From Paracoccaceae bacterium (GTDB lineage: Bacteria > Pseudomonadota > Alphaproteobacteria > Rhodobacterales > Rhodobacteraceae): DNA of 64,000 nucleotides. The stretch lies in NCBI GenBank assembly GCA_018223125.1, contig JAAEZA010000005.1:56566-120565 (forward strand), read 5' to 3'. A program made the translations under genes and the position numbers. Below the pieces are notes generated by a model. It ran no database searches, was not told where the DNA came from, and saw nothing but the letters and a program-made list of their open reading frames with translations. Every line of letters starts with the position of its first letter. Positions within the stretch are counted from its first letter, which is position 1. This document shows positions 31,624 through 41,426 of this stretch, piece after piece.

Positions 31624-32637
31624 ATGTTACAATCGCCTAAAGTTGTTACCATTTTCGGTGGGTCCGGATTTGTCGGCCGCTATATCGCGCGGCGTATGGC
31701 GAAAGAGGGCTGGCGCGTTCAGGTTGCTGTGCGCCGACCAAACGAAGCCGTTTTCGTTCGCCCTTATGGTGTAGTCGGACAGGTGGAGCCGGTTCTGGCG
31801 AATATCCGCAACGACGAATCGGTGGCGCATGTGATTGCGAACTCCGATGCGGTCGTGAATTGCGTGTCTGTTCTTCAGGAGCAGGGTAAGCAAACCTTTG
31901 AAGCGTTGAACGTCGAAGGTGCGGCACGCATTGCAAAGGCTTGTGCAGCGGCAGGTGTTGCGCGACTGGTGCATATTTCAGCGCTGGGCGCCGATGCGGA
32001 TTCCGACAGTGCTTCGGCGCGTTCCAAAGCGGAAGGGGAACAGGCCGTACTGGATGCTTTTCCAACTGCGATGATCCTGCGGCCCTCTGTAATTTTTGGG
32101 AATGAAGACCAGTTCCTGAACCGCTTTGCCCAGATGTCTTCTTTCTCGCCAATTCTGCCGCTGTTTGGCGGAGCGTCCAAATTCCAGCCGGTCTATGTTG
32201 ATGATGTGGCGCAGGCAGCCTGCAAGGGTATTCTCGGTCAGGCGGAGCCGGGGATCTACGAACTTGGCGGGCCGGATGTGGAAAGCCTGTCCGAAATTGT
32301 TAAGAATATGCTGCACATCATCCGCCGCCGCCGTCTTGTGATCAACCAGCCGTTCTTTTTGGGAACGCTCTTGGGCAAGACGCTGGATATGGTTCAGATG
32401 CTGACGCTCGGGCTGTTTACAAACACAATCCTGACCGCTGATCAGGTAAAGCAACTGCGCAACGATAATGTGGTTTCCAGCACGGCCAAAACGCTTGCGG
32501 ATCTTGGCATCACGCCAACATCCTATGAATCCGTAGCGGAGCAGTATCTCTATCGGTACCGCCCGTCCGGCCAGTATGCCGAACTGACGGAAAGCGCACG
32601 CCATTTGCGCGGTGCCCCGACAAGCAGCGATTTCTAA
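31624..32637 (+). CDS. Complex I-associated NDUFA9-like NAD(P)-binding protein
   Basis: This 337-residue atypical SDR has the nucleotide motif GGSGFVGRYIA at the N-terminus. Proteins of this kind are the bacterial relatives of mitochondrial complex I subunit NDUFA9 and are common in alphaproteobacteria, where they are thought to help complex I assembly or stability. The catalytic YxxxK is not obvious, in line with a structural rather than enzymatic role. I chose the ATG at 31624; the frame extends to 31525 but those residues do not fit the fold. No nuo genes are in the window. Confidence 0.85.
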   Translation: MLQSPKVVTIFGGSGFVGRYIARRMAKEGWRVQVAVRRPNEAVFVRPYGVVGQVEPVLANIRNDESVAHVIANSDAVVNCVSVLQEQGKQTFEALNVEGAARIAKACAAAGVARLVHISALGADADSDSASARSKAEGEQAVLDAFPTAMILRPSVIFGNEDQFLNRFAQMSSFSPILPLFGGASKFQPVYVDDVAQAACKGILGQAEPGIYELGGPDVESLSEIVKNMLHIIRRRRLVINQPFFLGTLLGKTLDMVQMLTLGLFTNTILTADQVKQLRNDNVVSSTAKTLADLGITPTSYESVAEQYLYRYRPSGQYAELTESARHLRGAPTSSDF

Positions 32638-32655
32638 GCCGGTCGCTCGTGAATG

Positions 32656-32682
32656 AAAGGCCCTGTATCTGCAGGGCTTTTT
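32656..32682 (+). terminator. Terminator downstream of the NDUFA9-like gene
   Basis: GCCCTG and CAGGGC arms with a 6-base loop, AAA before and TTTTT after. It lies between convergent genes and may also act for uppP. Confidence 0.8.
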
Positions 32683-32694
32683 GGTATCAGGGTG

Positions 32695-33498
32695 TCAGCT
32701 GTAAGCGATCCCGAGCAGGATCAGCCCAAGAATAACGCGGTAGATCACGTAAGGGGTAAAGCTGACGCTGCGCAGCAGCCGCATCATCAGGGACAATGCC
32801 AGAAGTGCGGTCAGAAAACTGAACACAGCCGCTATCGCGCCATCGCGCAAACCTGTGGCATTTGCTTCGGCCACAGCCTCCACCCCGAGCAGGGCAGCAG
32901 AAGACAGGATCACCGGAATCGACATCAGCATGGCTATGCGTGTTCCGTCTTCCCGTTTGTAGCCCAGAAACCGGGCGCCGGTAATGGCGATGCCGGAGCG
33001 CGACGTACCCGGAATCAACGCAACAGCCTGCCATAAGCCCAGTTTTATGGCGTCCGGCATTCCCCAGTCGCTCTGCGTCTTTGATTGTGCGCCGCGCTGG
33101 TCGGCGATGTATAAAAGGATGCCGAATGCCAGCATGGTCCAGCCGATCACCGTTATGTTGCGCATTGCATCCGACAGGCCGGTCAGTTTCAGGACAAGTC
33201 CGAAAAGAACGGCGGGAATGGTCGCTATAATCAACAGCAGGGCCAGTCTTGCGGACTGTGTGCCGGTGTTCCCTGTGACAAGGTGGAAAAGTCCGGTGAA
33301 GGCGGATTTGGAGTCTTTCCAGAAGAACAGGATCACTGCGCCAAGGGTTCCAATATGAACCGCCACATCAATCAGTTGCCCTTGATCTGCTACGCCCATT
33401 ACATTTGGCAGCAGTATAAGGTGGCCAGAGCTTGAGACGGGTAAAAATTCGGTAATGCCCTGCACAATTGCGAGTATGAGAAGGTGGAGCAGGGGCAT
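32695..33498 (-). CDS. uppP: Undecaprenyl-diphosphatase UppP (BacA)
   Basis: This 267-residue integral membrane enzyme removes a phosphate from undecaprenyl diphosphate, recycling the lipid carrier for peptidoglycan and other polymers; overproduction gives bacitracin resistance. Both family signatures are present: GITEFLPVSSSGHLIL near the N-terminus and PGTSRSG around the middle, plus seven to eight hydrophobic helices. It is divergent from gltD. Confidence 0.96.
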   Translation of the reverse strand: MPLLHLLILAIVQGITEFLPVSSSGHLILLPNVMGVADQGQLIDVAVHIGTLGAVILFFWKDSKSAFTGLFHLVTGNTGTQSARLALLLIIATIPAVLFGLVLKLTGLSDAMRNITVIGWTMLAFGILLYIADQRGAQSKTQSDWGMPDAIKLGLWQAVALIPGTSRSGIAITGARFLGYKREDGTRIAMLMSIPVILSSAALLGVEAVAEANATGLRDGAIAAVFSFLTALLALSLMMRLLRSVSFTPYVIYRVILGLILLGIAYS

Positions 33499-33669
33499 GG
33501 CGCTGGCCTTTGTGATTCGTTCTGAAAGGGAGACTATGCCCTGTAACGCAGGAAGGGAAACTCCGCTTAAGGTAAACTATGCTGACCTATTTGTCTTTGC
33601 GGGTGCGAAAAAAATGTAAAATTCGAGTTTGTTGATTTATTTATGTCAGCATGATTTACCTATATTGCA

Positions 33670-33694
33670 GTTTTCCCTTTGCCTGTGGGAAAAC
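33670..33694. promoter_or_regulatory. Inverted repeat upstream of gltD
   Basis: GTTTTCCC and GGGAAAAC are perfect 8-bp arms with a 9-base centre, about 49 bases before the gltD ATG. It may be an operator or leader hairpin for the glutamate synthase operon. Confidence 0.4.
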
Positions 33695-33742
33695 ATTGGT
33701 TAGAAGGCAGGCTCTGGAAGTAGATATTGCGGGTGTGTGACC

Positions 33743-35179
33743 ATGGCTGAACAAAAAATGCTGAAATTTGTAAACGTGGACCGCGATATGCCGGAGAAAC
33801 GTGTGCCAAATCTGCGTACTTCCGATTTTGACGAGATTTACCAACAATTTGCAGCTGAAAAAGCAGCCGAGCAGTCCAGCCGCTGTTCCCAATGCGGCGT
33901 GCCATTCTGTCAGGATCACTGCCCCCTGCACAACAATATCCCCGACTGGCTGAAGCTGACAGCGGAAGGCCGTTTGCAGGAAGCCTATGAAGTCAGTCAG
34001 GCGACCAACCAATTCCCTGAAATTTGTGGCCGTATCTGCCCGCAAGACCGTCTGTGCGAGGGCAACTGCGTGATTGAGCAGTCCGGCCACGGCACAGTGA
34101 CAATTGGTGCCGTAGAGAAATACATTACTGACACCGCGTGGGAACAAGGCTGGGTCCAGCCGATCAAGCCTTATGCGGAGCGGCCGGAATCTGTTGGTAT
34201 CATCGGTGCCGGCCCTGCTGGTCTGGCAGCGGCTGACGTGCTGCGCCGTGCGGGTGTGCAGGTCACAATTTACGATCGCTATGACCGCGCAGGCGGCTTG
34301 CTGACCTACGGTATTCCGGGCTTCAAGCTGGAAAAGGAAGTGGTCGAACGGCGCAATGCGCAACTGGCCGAAGGCGGTGTGACCTTCAAGCTGGATTGCA
34401 ACGTTGGCGAAGACATCAGCTTTGAGGAACTGCGCAAGACCCACGATGCAGTGCTGATCGGGACAGGCGTTTACAAATCCCGCGATCTGGGCGGGCCGGG
34501 CGCCGGTTTGAACGGAATTGTTAAGGCGATAGACTATCTTACTGCCTCTAACCGCCAGAATTTTGGCGACACGGTTCCCGAAATCGACAGCGGAGAGCTG
34601 TGGGCCGAAGGCAAGAATGTTGTTGTCATCGGCGGCGGCGATACCGCGATGGACTGTGTGCGCACTGCCATCCGTCAGGGGGCGACGTCGGTAAAATGTC
34701 TGTATCGTCGGGACCGTCAGAACATGCCGGGATCCCTGCGGGAAACCGCGAATGCGGAAGAAGAAGGCGTGGAATTCGTCTGGCTGTCTGCGCCCAAAGG
34801 CTTTGCCGGTGATGACAAGGTCACAGGCGTATATGTTCAGCAAATGCGACTCGGCGCACCGGATGTGACCGGTCGTCAGGCGCCCGAGGAAATTCCGGGT
34901 GCAGAATATCTGGAAAAGGCCGATCTGGTGATCAAGGCGCTGGGTTTCGAGCCGGAAGACCTGCCCACCCTGTGGAACACGCCGGAACTGGAAGTGACCC
35001 GCTGGGGTACGGTAAAGGCCGATTTTGTAAGCAAGCGCACAGCACTGGAAGGTGTGTACGCTGCTGGGGACATCGTGCGCGGTGCGTCTCTGGTTGTGTG
35101 GGCAATCGCAGACGGGCGCGATGCCGCCGGTTCGATCCTTGCCGACCTGAACGCAAAATCCGCCATCGCAGCCGAATAA
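33743..35179 (+). CDS. gltD: Glutamate synthase [NADPH] small subunit GltD
   Basis: The 478-residue flavoprotein passes electrons from NADPH through FAD to the large subunit for glutamate formation. The N-terminal cysteine segments SRCSQCGVPFCQDHCP and CGRICPQDRLCEGNC bind two 4Fe-4S clusters. The FAD site is GIIGAGPAGLAAAD and the NADPH site VVVIGGGDTAMDC. The ATG at 33743 is used; a GTG at 33737 is possible. gltB follows 94 bases downstream. Confidence 0.95.
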   Translation: MAEQKMLKFVNVDRDMPEKRVPNLRTSDFDEIYQQFAAEKAAEQSSRCSQCGVPFCQDHCPLHNNIPDWLKLTAEGRLQEAYEVSQATNQFPEICGRICPQDRLCEGNCVIEQSGHGTVTIGAVEKYITDTAWEQGWVQPIKPYAERPESVGIIGAGPAGLAAADVLRRAGVQVTIYDRYDRAGGLLTYGIPGFKLEKEVVERRNAQLAEGGVTFKLDCNVGEDISFEELRKTHDAVLIGTGVYKSRDLGGPGAGLNGIVKAIDYLTASNRQNFGDTVPEIDSGELWAEGKNVVVIGGGDTAMDCVRTAIRQGATSVKCLYRRDRQNMPGSLRETANAEEEGVEFVWLSAPKGFAGDDKVTGVYVQQMRLGAPDVTGRQAPEEIPGAEYLEKADLVIKALGFEPEDLPTLWNTPELEVTRWGTVKADFVSKRTALEGVYAAGDIVRGASLVVWAIADGRDAAGSILADLNAKSAIAAE

Positions 35180-35273
35180 AGACCGGAGCCTGCGCTGCCA
35201 GCCGGCGGCGCGCTCTGTCACAGAACACTATCCGGCCCTGACAGAGATCGGGGTTTTGAAAGGGAAAGCCACC

Positions 35274-38200
35274 ATGACACAATATGATGCAAAATGGGTA
35301 GCCGAAGAAGAAGCCAAACGGGCCATGCTGGCCGAACAGGGGCTTTACCGCGAAGATGACGAACATTCGTCCTGTGGTGTTGGCCTTGTCGTGTCTGTTG
35401 ATGGCAAGCCGAACCGCCGCGTGGTGGACGCCGGTATCACCGCTTTGCAGGCGATCTGGCACCGTGGCGCGGTGGATGCAGACGGGATGACAGGCGACGG
35501 TGCCGGTATCCACCTGCAAATCCCCAAAGAGTTTTTCTACGACCAGATCCGCCGGACAGGCCATGAACCTGACACCGCAAAGATGATCGCTGTCGGTCAG
35601 GTTTTTCTGCCGCGGACAGATTTTGGCGCGCAGGAAAACTGCCGGACCATCGTGGAGAGCGAAGTTCTGAAGATGGGCTATTACATCTACGGCTGGCGTC
35701 ATGTGCCGGTGGATGTGTCCTGTCTGGGGGAAAAGGCGAATGCGACCCGCCCCGAAATCGAGCAGATCCTGATTTCCAACAGCAAGGGCGTAGACGAGGA
35801 ACAGTTCGAGCGCGAGCTTTACGTCATTCGTCGCCGCATCGAAAAGGCGGTGGCCAAGGCTGCGATCCGTGATTTCTACATCTGTAGCCTGTCCTGCCGG
35901 TCTGTGATCTACAAAGGTATGATGCTGGCCGAACAGGTGGCAGTGTTCTACCCCGATCTGAAAGACGACCGGTTTGAAAGCGCCTTTGCGATCTATCACC
36001 AGCGTTATTCCACGAATACTTTCCCGCAGTGGTGGCTGGCACAGCCCTTCCGTATGCTGGCCCATAATGGTGAGATCAACACGTTAAAAGGCAACGTCAA
36101 CTGGATGAAATCCCACGAAATCCGGATGGCATCCAAAAACTTTGGCGAACATGCGGAAGACATCAAACCGATCATCGCTGGCGGGTCGTCAGACTCTGCC
36201 GCGCTTGATTCCGTGTTTGAGGTGATGGTGCGTGCGGGCCGTTCTGCGCCGATGGCGAAAACCATGCTGGTGCCGGAAAGCTGGTCCAACCTGTCCCATG
36301 AAATGCCTGACGCATGGAAGGACATGTACGCCTATTGCAACTCTGTGATGGAGCCTTGGGACGGTCCTGCGGCACTGGCGATGACTGATGGCCGCTGGGT
36401 TGTGGCCGGACTGGATCGCAACGGCCTGCGTCCGATGCGCTATGTCATTACCAACGACGGTCTTGTGATTGCGGGATCCGAGGCGGGTATGGTGCCGGTC
36501 GATGAATCCAGCATCCTGCGCAAGGGTGCGCTGGGGCCGGGCCAGATGCTGGGCGTTGACATGAAGGAAAACAAGGTCTGGCACGATGCAGAACTGAAAG
36601 ACTCGCTGGCAGAATCGCAGCCCTTCAGCAAATGGGTCGGTTCGATCACCAACCTTGAAGACGGCGCCAAGACCATCAAGGAAAAAGCGATCTACAGCGG
36701 TGCGGAACTGCGCAAGCGCCAGATCGCTGCCGGTTTCAGCATCGAGGATCTGGAAGTGATCCTGCACCCGATGGCCGAGGACGCCAAAGAGGCTATTGCC
36801 TCTATGGGGGATGACACGCCAAGCGCGGTTCTGTCGGACAAATATCGCCCGCTGAGCCATTTCTTCCGTCAGAACTTCAGTCAGGTGACAAACCCGCCGA
36901 TCGACTCCTTGCGCGAATTCCGTGTGATGAGCCTGAAAACCCGTTTCGGCAATCTTGGCAACGTGCTGGACGAAAGCAATGCGCAGACCGAAATTCTGGT
37001 GGTTGAAAGCCCGTTCATGGCCAACGCCAAGTTTGAGGCAATGGTCGAGGCTTTTGGCGAGAAGGTCACGGCGATTGACTGTTCGTTTGATCGCAACAAC
37101 CCCAATGGCCTGCGCGATGCGGTAAGCCGCATCCGGTCCGAAGCAGAAGAGGCTGTCCGGTCCGGTGCGGGGCATCTGGTTCTGACAGACCGCCAGCAAA
37201 ACGAGGATAAAATCCCCGTTCCGATGATCCTTGCCACCTCTGCCGTGCATTCCTGGTTGACAGCGGCGGGTCTGCGGACCTTCTGTTCGATCAACGTGCG
37301 GTCTGCGGAATGTATGGATCCGCATTACTTTGCCGTTCTGATCGGTTGCGGTGCGACGACTGTGAACGCCTATCTGGCACAGGACAGTCTGGCGGACCGG
37401 ATCGAGCGGGGGCTTCTTGATTGCACACTGGATGTGGCAATGGATCGCTACCGAGAGGCCATCAATCAGGGTCTGTTGAAAATCATGGCGAAGATGGGGA
37501 TTTCCGTGATCTCCAGCTATCGCGGTGGCCTGAACTTTGAAGCTGTGGGCCTGTCCCGCGCAATGGTTGCCGAGTATTTCCCCGGTATGCACAGCCGGAT
37601 TTCCGGTATCGGTCTGTTCGGTATTCAGAAAAAGATCAGCGAAGTGCATGCCCGTGGCTGGCTTGGCCAGCAGAACGTGCTGCCGATTGGCGGGTTCTAC
37701 AAGGAACGGCGCAGCGGCGAGAAACACGCATGGGAAGCGCAATCCATGCACATGCTGCAAGCGGCCTGTGACCGCGCCAGCTTTGATCTGTGGAAACAGT
37801 ATTCCCGCAAGATGCAATCCAATCCCCCCATCCACCTGCGGGATTTGCTGGATTTCAATTCGACCGCGAAACCGATTTCTGTGGATGAGGTGGAAAGCAT
37901 CACTTCTATTCGCAAACGGTTCGTGACACCGGGGATGTCTCTGGGGGCCTTGTCGCCGGAGGCGCACAAGACCCTGAACGTGGCGATGAACCGGATTGGG
38001 GCGAAATCCGACAGTGGTGAAGGCGGTGAAGATCCCGCGCATTTCGTGCCGGAACCGAACGGTGACAACCCCTCTGCCAAGATCAAACAGGTGGCTTCCG
38101 GCCGGTTCGGTGTGACAGCGGAATACCTGAACCAGTGCGAAGAGCTGGAAATCAAGGTGGCCCAGGGCGCGAAACCGGGTGAGGGCGGCCAGTTGCCGGG

Positions 38201-39806
38201 GATCAAGGTCACAGACCTGATCGCGCGGTTGCGCCATTCCACCAAAGGCGTGACGCTGATTTCACCGCCGCCGCACCACGATATCTATTCGATCGAGGAT
38301 CTGGCGCAGCTGATCTATGACCTCAAGCAGATCAACCCACGGGCAAAAGTGACCGTGAAACTGGTTGCCAGCAGCGGTGTCGGCACGATTGCGGCAGGTG
38401 TGGCCAAGGCGAAGGCGGATGTGATCCTGATTTCGGGGCACAACGGCGGCACCGGTGCCTCCCCTGCAACGTCGATCAAATACGCCGGACTGCCTTGGGA
38501 AATGGGGCTGAGCGAGGCGCATCAGGTTCTGTCCATGAACAAACTGCGGGATCGGGTGACCCTGCGCACCGATGGCGGCTTGCGCACAGGCCGTGACATC
38601 GTGATTGCCGCCATGCTGGGAGCGGAAGAATACGGTATCGGCACCGCCGCCCTGATTGCGATGGGCTGTATCATGGTGCGCCAGTGCCAGTCCAACACCT
38701 GCCCTGTTGGCGTTTGTGTGCAGGATGAAGACCTGCGCAAGAAGTTCACCGGCACAGCGGATAAGGTCGTGAACCTGATTACCTTCTACGCGCAGGAAGT
38801 GCGCGAGGTTCTGGCATCCTTGGGGGCACGTTCGCTCGACGAGGTTATCGGCCGTGCGGATATGCTGGCACAGGTCTCCCGCGGGTCTGCCCATCTGGAC
38901 GATCTTGACCTGAACCCGCTTCTTGTCAGCATCGATAACGCCAACACTATAGTCTACAACCGTGACAAACCCCGTCAGGCTGTTCCCGATACGCTGGATG
39001 CGTCGATCGTGAAGGATGCAGAGCCGTTCTTTAAGGATGGTGAGAAAATGCAACTGTCCTACGCAGTGCAGAATACGCACCGGACTATCGGCACCCGTGT
39101 GTCTTCCCATATCGTGAAACGGTTCGGGATGAACAACACGCTGCAACCGGATCATCTGACGGTGAAACTGACTGGCAGTGCAGGGCAATCACTGGGCGCG
39201 TTTGCGGCACCCGGCCTGAAACTGGAAGTGTCCGGTGATGCGAACGATTACGTTGGCAAGGGTCTTTCCGGTGGCACGATTGTCGTCCGTCCTCCGCTGG
39301 GTTCACCCATTACGGCCAGTGAAAACACCATCATCGGGAATACTGTGCTCTATGGCGCCACTGCGGGCCGGCTGTTTGCCAACGGTCGTGCGGGCGAACG
39401 TTTTGCGGTGCGCAACTCCGGTGCGAAAGTGGTGATTGAAGGCTGCGGCACCAACGGTTGTGAATACATGACCGGTGGTGTGGCGGTGATCCTTGGCTCT
39501 GTCGGGGCGAACTTTGGCGCAGGCATGACCGGCGGCATGGCCTATATCTACGATCCGGAAGCGCAGCTCGACAAGCTGATCAACCGTGAAACCCTTGTGA
39601 CAAACGGGGTAACTGTAGATCACTGGAAGGACGAGTTGAAATCCCTGCTGGAAGATCACCTGGCAGAGACGCGTTCGGCCAAGGCTGCGGATATTCTGCG
39701 CCGCTGGGATGAGGAACTCGCCAATTTCGTGCAGGTCTGCCCGAAAGAGATGTTAAGCCGCCTGCCAGCCCCGCTGAGCATGGAAACAGGGCAAAAAACC
39801 GCCTGA
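35274..39806 (+). CDS. gltB: Glutamate synthase [NADPH] large subunit GltB
   Basis: The 1510-residue enzyme forms glutamate from glutamine and 2-oxoglutarate. The N-terminal class II amidotransferase domain would mature at the cysteine in HSSCGVGLV, so a propeptide of about 35 residues is removed. The central and FMN-binding synthase domains carry GEGGEDP and SGHNGGTGASP; the 3Fe-4S cysteines are in CIMVRQCQSNTCPVGVC; the C-terminal beta-helix has GGTIVVRPP. Length is normal. With gltD it assimilates ammonia together with glutamine synthetase. Confidence 0.97.
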   Translation: MTQYDAKWVAEEEAKRAMLAEQGLYREDDEHSSCGVGLVVSVDGKPNRRVVDAGITALQAIWHRGAVDADGMTGDGAGIHLQIPKEFFYDQIRRTGHEPDTAKMIAVGQVFLPRTDFGAQENCRTIVESEVLKMGYYIYGWRHVPVDVSCLGEKANATRPEIEQILISNSKGVDEEQFERELYVIRRRIEKAVAKAAIRDFYICSLSCRSVIYKGMMLAEQVAVFYPDLKDDRFESAFAIYHQRYSTNTFPQWWLAQPFRMLAHNGEINTLKGNVNWMKSHEIRMASKNFGEHAEDIKPIIAGGSSDSAALDSVFEVMVRAGRSAPMAKTMLVPESWSNLSHEMPDAWKDMYAYCNSVMEPWDGPAALAMTDGRWVVAGLDRNGLRPMRYVITNDGLVIAGSEAGMVPVDESSILRKGALGPGQMLGVDMKENKVWHDAELKDSLAESQPFSKWVGSITNLEDGAKTIKEKAIYSGAELRKRQIAAGFSIEDLEVILHPMAEDAKEAIASMGDDTPSAVLSDKYRPLSHFFRQNFSQVTNPPIDSLREFRVMSLKTRFGNLGNVLDESNAQTEILVVESPFMANAKFEAMVEAFGEKVTAIDCSFDRNNPNGLRDAVSRIRSEAEEAVRSGAGHLVLTDRQQNEDKIPVPMILATSAVHSWLTAAGLRTFCSINVRSAECMDPHYFAVLIGCGATTVNAYLAQDSLADRIERGLLDCTLDVAMDRYREAINQGLLKIMAKMGISVISSYRGGLNFEAVGLSRAMVAEYFPGMHSRISGIGLFGIQKKISEVHARGWLGQQNVLPIGGFYKERRSGEKHAWEAQSMHMLQAACDRASFDLWKQYSRKMQSNPPIHLRDLLDFNSTAKPISVDEVESITSIRKRFVTPGMSLGALSPEAHKTLNVAMNRIGAKSDSGEGGEDPAHFVPEPNGDNPSAKIKQVASGRFGVTAEYLNQCEELEIKVAQGAKPGEGGQLPGIKVTDLIARLRHSTKGVTLISPPPHHDIYSIEDLAQLIYDLKQINPRAKVTVKLVASSGVGTIAAGVAKAKADVILISGHNGGTGASPATSIKYAGLPWEMGLSEAHQVLSMNKLRDRVTLRTDGGLRTGRDIVIAAMLGAEEYGIGTAALIAMGCIMVRQCQSNTCPVGVCVQDEDLRKKFTGTADKVVNLITFYAQEVREVLASLGARSLDEVIGRADMLAQVSRGSAHLDDLDLNPLLVSIDNANTIVYNRDKPRQAVPDTLDASIVKDAEPFFKDGEKMQLSYAVQNTHRTIGTRVSSHIVKRFGMNNTLQPDHLTVKLTGSAGQSLGAFAAPGLKLEVSGDANDYVGKGLSGGTIVVRPPLGSPITASENTIIGNTVLYGATAGRLFANGRAGERFAVRNSGAKVVIEGCGTNGCEYMTGGVAVILGSVGANFGAGMTGGMAYIYDPEAQLDKLINRETLVTNGVTVDHWKDELKSLLEDHLAETRSAKAADILRRWDEELANFVQVCPKEMLSRLPAPLSMETGQKTA

Positions 39807-39836
39807 CACCTCTCAGACCCGTATTAAGTTAGACAG

Positions 39837-39868
39837 GAAGGCCGGAGTTTTCGGCCTTCTTTGCTTTT
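39837..39868 (+). terminator. Terminator downstream of gltB
   Basis: GAAGGCCG and CGGCCTTC are perfect 8-bp arms with a 7-base loop, followed by TTTGCTTTT. Confidence 0.85.
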
Positions 39869-39926
39869 GTAGCTGTTGATTTGAAAGACGCCTTGGCTGA
39901 CACTGCCGCCAGAGGGAATATTCTAG

Positions 39927-40706
39927 ATGGCCGATGACGACGCAACCCGTGTGCGCAAGAAGGTGAAAGCCCCGCGAAGCAAGGGCAGGGTCGGCCAGGC
40001 GGCAGACAGCTTCAGTGGTGCGTGGCGCTTCTGGAGCCGCTGGGTGATCCGCAAGCTCTTTCTGGTCCTGTGCGCCGGCGTCGGGGTTAGCCTGCTGCTG
40101 GTTGTGCTGCTGCGGTTCGCGAATCCCTATCTGACCTATTATTACGTCACGGAACGGATGCGTTTGGGGGAAATTGCACGGGAATGGACGCCGATCGAAA
40201 GTTTCCCGCCCGAAGTGCCGCAGGCTTTTGTCGCTGCCGAGGACGCAAATTTCTGTACCCATTTCGGATTTGACATTGAAGGCATCAAAGCAGCCCTTGC
40301 CGATGACGAACGCCTGCGCGGGGGCAGCACCATAAGCCAGCAGGTGGCCAAGAACGTGTTTCTGTGGCAGGGGCGGACCTGGGTGCGCAAGGGGCTGGAG
40401 GCGTGGTTTACGCTGTTGATAGAGCTTGTCTGGCCGAAAAAACGCATCATTGAGGTTTATCTGAACATTGCCGAAACCGATGAAGGTGTTTTTGGCGTGG
40501 CCGCGGCAGGGCGGCACTATTTCGGGGTGGAACCGGAAAATCTGTCGCTATTACAGGCAGCCCGTATCGCTGCGGTTTTGCCTTCGCCGAAAAAACGGTC
40601 CGCCAGCCAGCCGACCGCCTTTGTCAAGAAACGGACGCGGCAAATAATGGCCGGTGCCCGAACTATTGCGGCTGACGGGCGTGCTCACTGTTTCAACAGC
40701 GGTTGA
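39927..40706 (+). CDS. mtgA: Monofunctional peptidoglycan glycosyltransferase MtgA
   Basis: The 259-residue protein has one N-terminal membrane helix (about residues 43-65) and a GT51 domain: the catalytic Glu in AFVAAEDANFCTHFGFD and the family blocks RGGSTISQQVAKNVFLW, KKRIIEVYLNIAE and GVFGVAAAGRHYFG. It polymerises lipid II glycan strands without transpeptidase activity. The ATG at 39927 has AGAGGGA upstream. Confidence 0.95.
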   Translation: MADDDATRVRKKVKAPRSKGRVGQAADSFSGAWRFWSRWVIRKLFLVLCAGVGVSLLLVVLLRFANPYLTYYYVTERMRLGEIAREWTPIESFPPEVPQAFVAAEDANFCTHFGFDIEGIKAALADDERLRGGSTISQQVAKNVFLWQGRTWVRKGLEAWFTLLIELVWPKKRIIEVYLNIAETDEGVFGVAAAGRHYFGVEPENLSLLQAARIAAVLPSPKKRSASQPTAFVKKRTRQIMAGARTIAADGRAHCFNSG

Positions 40707-40760
40707 AAATTGTTACGCATGGGTGCAAATAGAACCACCCCAAATCAACGTCTGGCTGAT

Positions 40761-41426
40761 ATGTACAAGCTCTATCATTTCCCGCTTTCCCCGTTCTGTC
40801 GCAAGGTCCGTCTGGTCATGGCGGAAAAGAAGATCGAAGTTGAACTGGTTGAGGAGCGGTATTGGGAAGAACGCGCCGATTTCCTGCGGCTTAATCCGGG
40901 GGGGCAAATTCCGGTTCTGCGCTCTGACAAGATCACCCTGTCCGATAGCACCTCTATCTGTGAATATCTCGAAGAAAAGCGCCCCGAACCCCCGTTGTTG
41001 CCACAAGGGGCGGAACGACGGGCTGAAGTTCGTCGCCTAAACGCCTGGTTCGATGATAAATTCTACCGCGAGGTCACGCTGAACCTGCTGGGAGAGCGCG
41101 TGAACAAGAAAATCATGGGGCGGGGCTATCCTGACAGCAAGAACGTAAAAACCGGTTCCTCCAAGATCAAGTTCCACCTTGATTACATGGGCTGGTTGCT
41201 GGACCGTCGCCGCTGGCTGGCAGGGGATCGCATGTCGCTGGCGGATTTTTCGGCGGCGGCGCAACTGTCCTGTCTGGATTACATCTCTGATGTGGACTGG
41301 AACCGGAACGAACTGGTCAAGGAGTGGTATGCCAAGATAAAATCCCGTCCTGCGTTCCGGTCGCTGCTGGCAGACCAGTTGCCGGGCTTTCCACAACCGC
41401 CCCATTACTCCGATCTGGATTTTTAG
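40761..41426 (+). CDS. Glutathione S-transferase family protein
   Basis: The 221-residue protein has an N-terminal thioredoxin-like domain ([17 protein letters not shown], with the SPFC active-site region, and GQIPVL with the cis-proline) and a C-terminal helical domain. It likely handles glutathione-linked detoxification or a specific metabolic step. Its stop codon overlaps the queG start by one base, so the two are co-expressed. The short ATG at 40761 is chosen because the thioredoxin fold begins there. Confidence 0.9.
   Translation: MYKLYHFPLSPFCRKVRLVMAEKKIEVELVEERYWEERADFLRLNPGGQIPVLRSDKITLSDSTSICEYLEEKRPEPPLLPQGAERRAEVRRLNAWFDDKFYREVTLNLLGERVNKKIMGRGYPDSKNVKTGSSKIKFHLDYMGWLLDRRRWLAGDRMSLADFSAAAQLSCLDYISDVDWNRNELVKEWYAKIKSRPAFRSLLADQLPGFPQPPHYSDLDF

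Noticed and set aside
33656..35221. A 521-codon minus-strand frame
   Set aside because: Antisense to gltD, whose iron-sulfur, FAD and NADPH motifs are clear.
36189..38237. A 682-codon minus-strand frame
   Set aside because: Wholly inside gltB on the other strand; composition is typical of a shadow frame and gltB is unmistakable.
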